This document shows positions 6,065-6,398 of a stretch of DNA of 6,398 nucleotides, in pieces; positions within the stretch are counted from its first letter, which is position 1, and the number at the start of each line of letters is the position of its first letter. Position numbers and translations under genes: made by a program. The notes under the pieces are model-generated. The model was given only the letters and a program-made list of their open reading frames with translations. It ran no database searches and was not told the DNA's origin. The stretch comes from Trueperaceae bacterium (GTDB lineage: Bacteria > Deinococcota > Deinococci > Deinococcales > Trueperaceae), in NCBI GenBank assembly GCA_007130445.1, contig SLSM01000052.1, positions 1-6,398 of the forward strand, written 5' to 3'.

Positions 6065-6068
6065 CTCC
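6065..6068 (-). promoter_or_regulatory. Shine-Dalgarno GGAG supporting the ATG at 6054
   Basis: On the minus strand GGAG lies 10 bases before the ATG. The string ACGGAGACC that contains it also occurs before the diguanylate cyclase start (GGAG at 4886-4883, spacing 8). A second, stronger GGAGG at 6076-6072 is 17 bases away and probably too far. The site decides for the 387-residue form of the acyl-CoA dehydrogenase over the longer open frame. Confidence 0.5.
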
Positions 6069-6076
6069 GTGACCTC

Positions 6077-6089
6077 CGAGACGGTCTCG
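6077..6089. promoter_or_regulatory. Perfect inverted repeat upstream of the acyl-CoA dehydrogenase gene, possible operator
   Basis: CGAGAC-G-GTCTCG is a perfect 6+1+6 dyad centred 29 bases before the ATG at 6054. The single-base spacer is too short for an RNA hairpin loop without opening pairs, so binding by a dimeric regulator (TetR- or GntR-like) is the more natural reading. No regulator gene is in the window and no second copy was seen, so this is a candidate only. Confidence 0.3.
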
Positions 6090-6281
6090 TCGATGTGGGG
6101 CCAAAGCATACGGCTCGAACCTTTGACTTCCGTGAGTATGCATCGACCGTGGTTCGCATGCGCCGCGCCAGCCGTACAACAGCGACTCGAAGATGGCGTG
6201 GAAGCCGTGCCGAGGATGCCCGGTCCGGCGGTCGGACAGGGATACGCCTCGGCTCAGCGAATCGTTGGACTCCTGTCGCGT

Positions 6282-6310
6282 TTGACACCCCCGGGACGGC
6301 CCCGTACACT
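6282..6310 (+). promoter_or_regulatory. Sigma-70-type promoter of tRNA-Ala
   Basis: TTGACA at 6282-6287 is a perfect -35 consensus, followed by exactly 17 bases and then TACACT at 6305-6310, which matches the -10 consensus TATAAT at four of six positions including the key T-A and final T. The tRNA begins at 6322, 12 bases after the -10 box, so transcription should start about 5 bases before the mature end, leaving a very short leader. The bases after the -10 box (GATGAGCGCT) are not a strict GC-rich stringent-control discriminator. Confidence 0.85.
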
Positions 6311-6321
6311 GATGAGCGCTT

Positions 6322-6398
<77 letters not shown>

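Larger units (their letters stand above)
6055..6321. other. Divergent intergenic region between the acyl-CoA dehydrogenase and tRNA-Ala genes
   Basis: This 267-base region separates the leftward gene cluster from the rightward tRNA. It holds the tRNA promoter on the right and the CGAGAC dyad and Shine-Dalgarno on the left. Its base composition is less GC-rich than the neighbouring genes (for example 6101-6145). I could not find a convincing -35/-10 pair for the leftward cluster. TATGCT at 6110-6105 on the minus strand is a possible -10 element but lacks a recognisable -35. Confidence 0.6.

Noticed and set aside
6123..6128. TTGACT on the plus strand as a -35 element
   Set aside because: No -10-like hexamer occurs 16-18 bases downstream, and the tRNA already has a far better promoter at 6282-6310.
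6223..6237. Inverted repeat GTCCG-N5-CGGAC in the intergenic region
   Set aside because: Five-base GC-rich arms are expected by chance in DNA of this composition, and the site is not placed near either predicted transcription start.
6055..6309. 85-residue N-terminal extension of the acyl-CoA dehydrogenase to 6309
   Set aside because: The extension is Arg/Ser/Pro-rich without family similarity, would overlap the tRNA promoter, and the normal family length is reached from the ATG at 6054.

Overview
The window is high-GC bacterial chromosomal DNA (clearly G+C-rich by eye, with GC-rich third codon positions in every gene). It looks like a chromosomal backbone segment with no sign of a phage, plasmid, insertion sequence or CRISPR array. 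The tRNA gene encodes its own CCA end and has a textbook sigma-70-type promoter. The small secreted DUF11-like protein resembles those common in Deinococcota, so a Trueperaceae/Deinococcus-type organism is my tentative guess. This is based on family resemblance only, and another high-GC phylum is not excluded.

Layout. Positions 2-124 (+) hold the last 40 codons of an ABC exporter ATPase. It converges on a leftward gene cluster, with a strong nested hairpin (131-166) between the two. Reading the minus strand in the order of transcription, the cluster is: an acyl-CoA dehydrogenase-family flavoprotein (6054-4891); after 16 nt, a pseudo-receiver/PAS/GGDEF diguanylate cyclase (4874-3438); a GC palindrome and a 209-nt gap; a large single-pass membrane protein (3228-709) with an N-terminal domain resembling the ribosomal L7/L12 C-terminal domain, a very acidic repetitive linker, one transmembrane helix and three SEL1 repeats; and, after only 5 nt, a secreted DUF11-like protein (703-179). 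To the right, 6055-6321 is a divergent intergenic region that contains the promoter of a rightward tRNA-Ala(CGC) gene (6322-6397).

How the genes may work together. The first two leftward genes are tightly spaced and probably co-transcribed, as are the last two. The second pair looks like a cell-envelope module. The SEL1 protein is predicted to have a long acidic cytoplasmic part and an extracytoplasmic SEL1 domain, the same order of parts as the polar organiser PodJ, and its partner carries a signal peptide. A c-di-GMP synthase next to it is compatible with envelope or surface regulation, but no direct link is shown by the sequence. The least ordinary items are the SEL1 protein (architecture plus three families of in-frame DNA repeats) and the acyl-CoA dehydrogenase homologue, which lacks the usual catalytic glutamate at both known positions.
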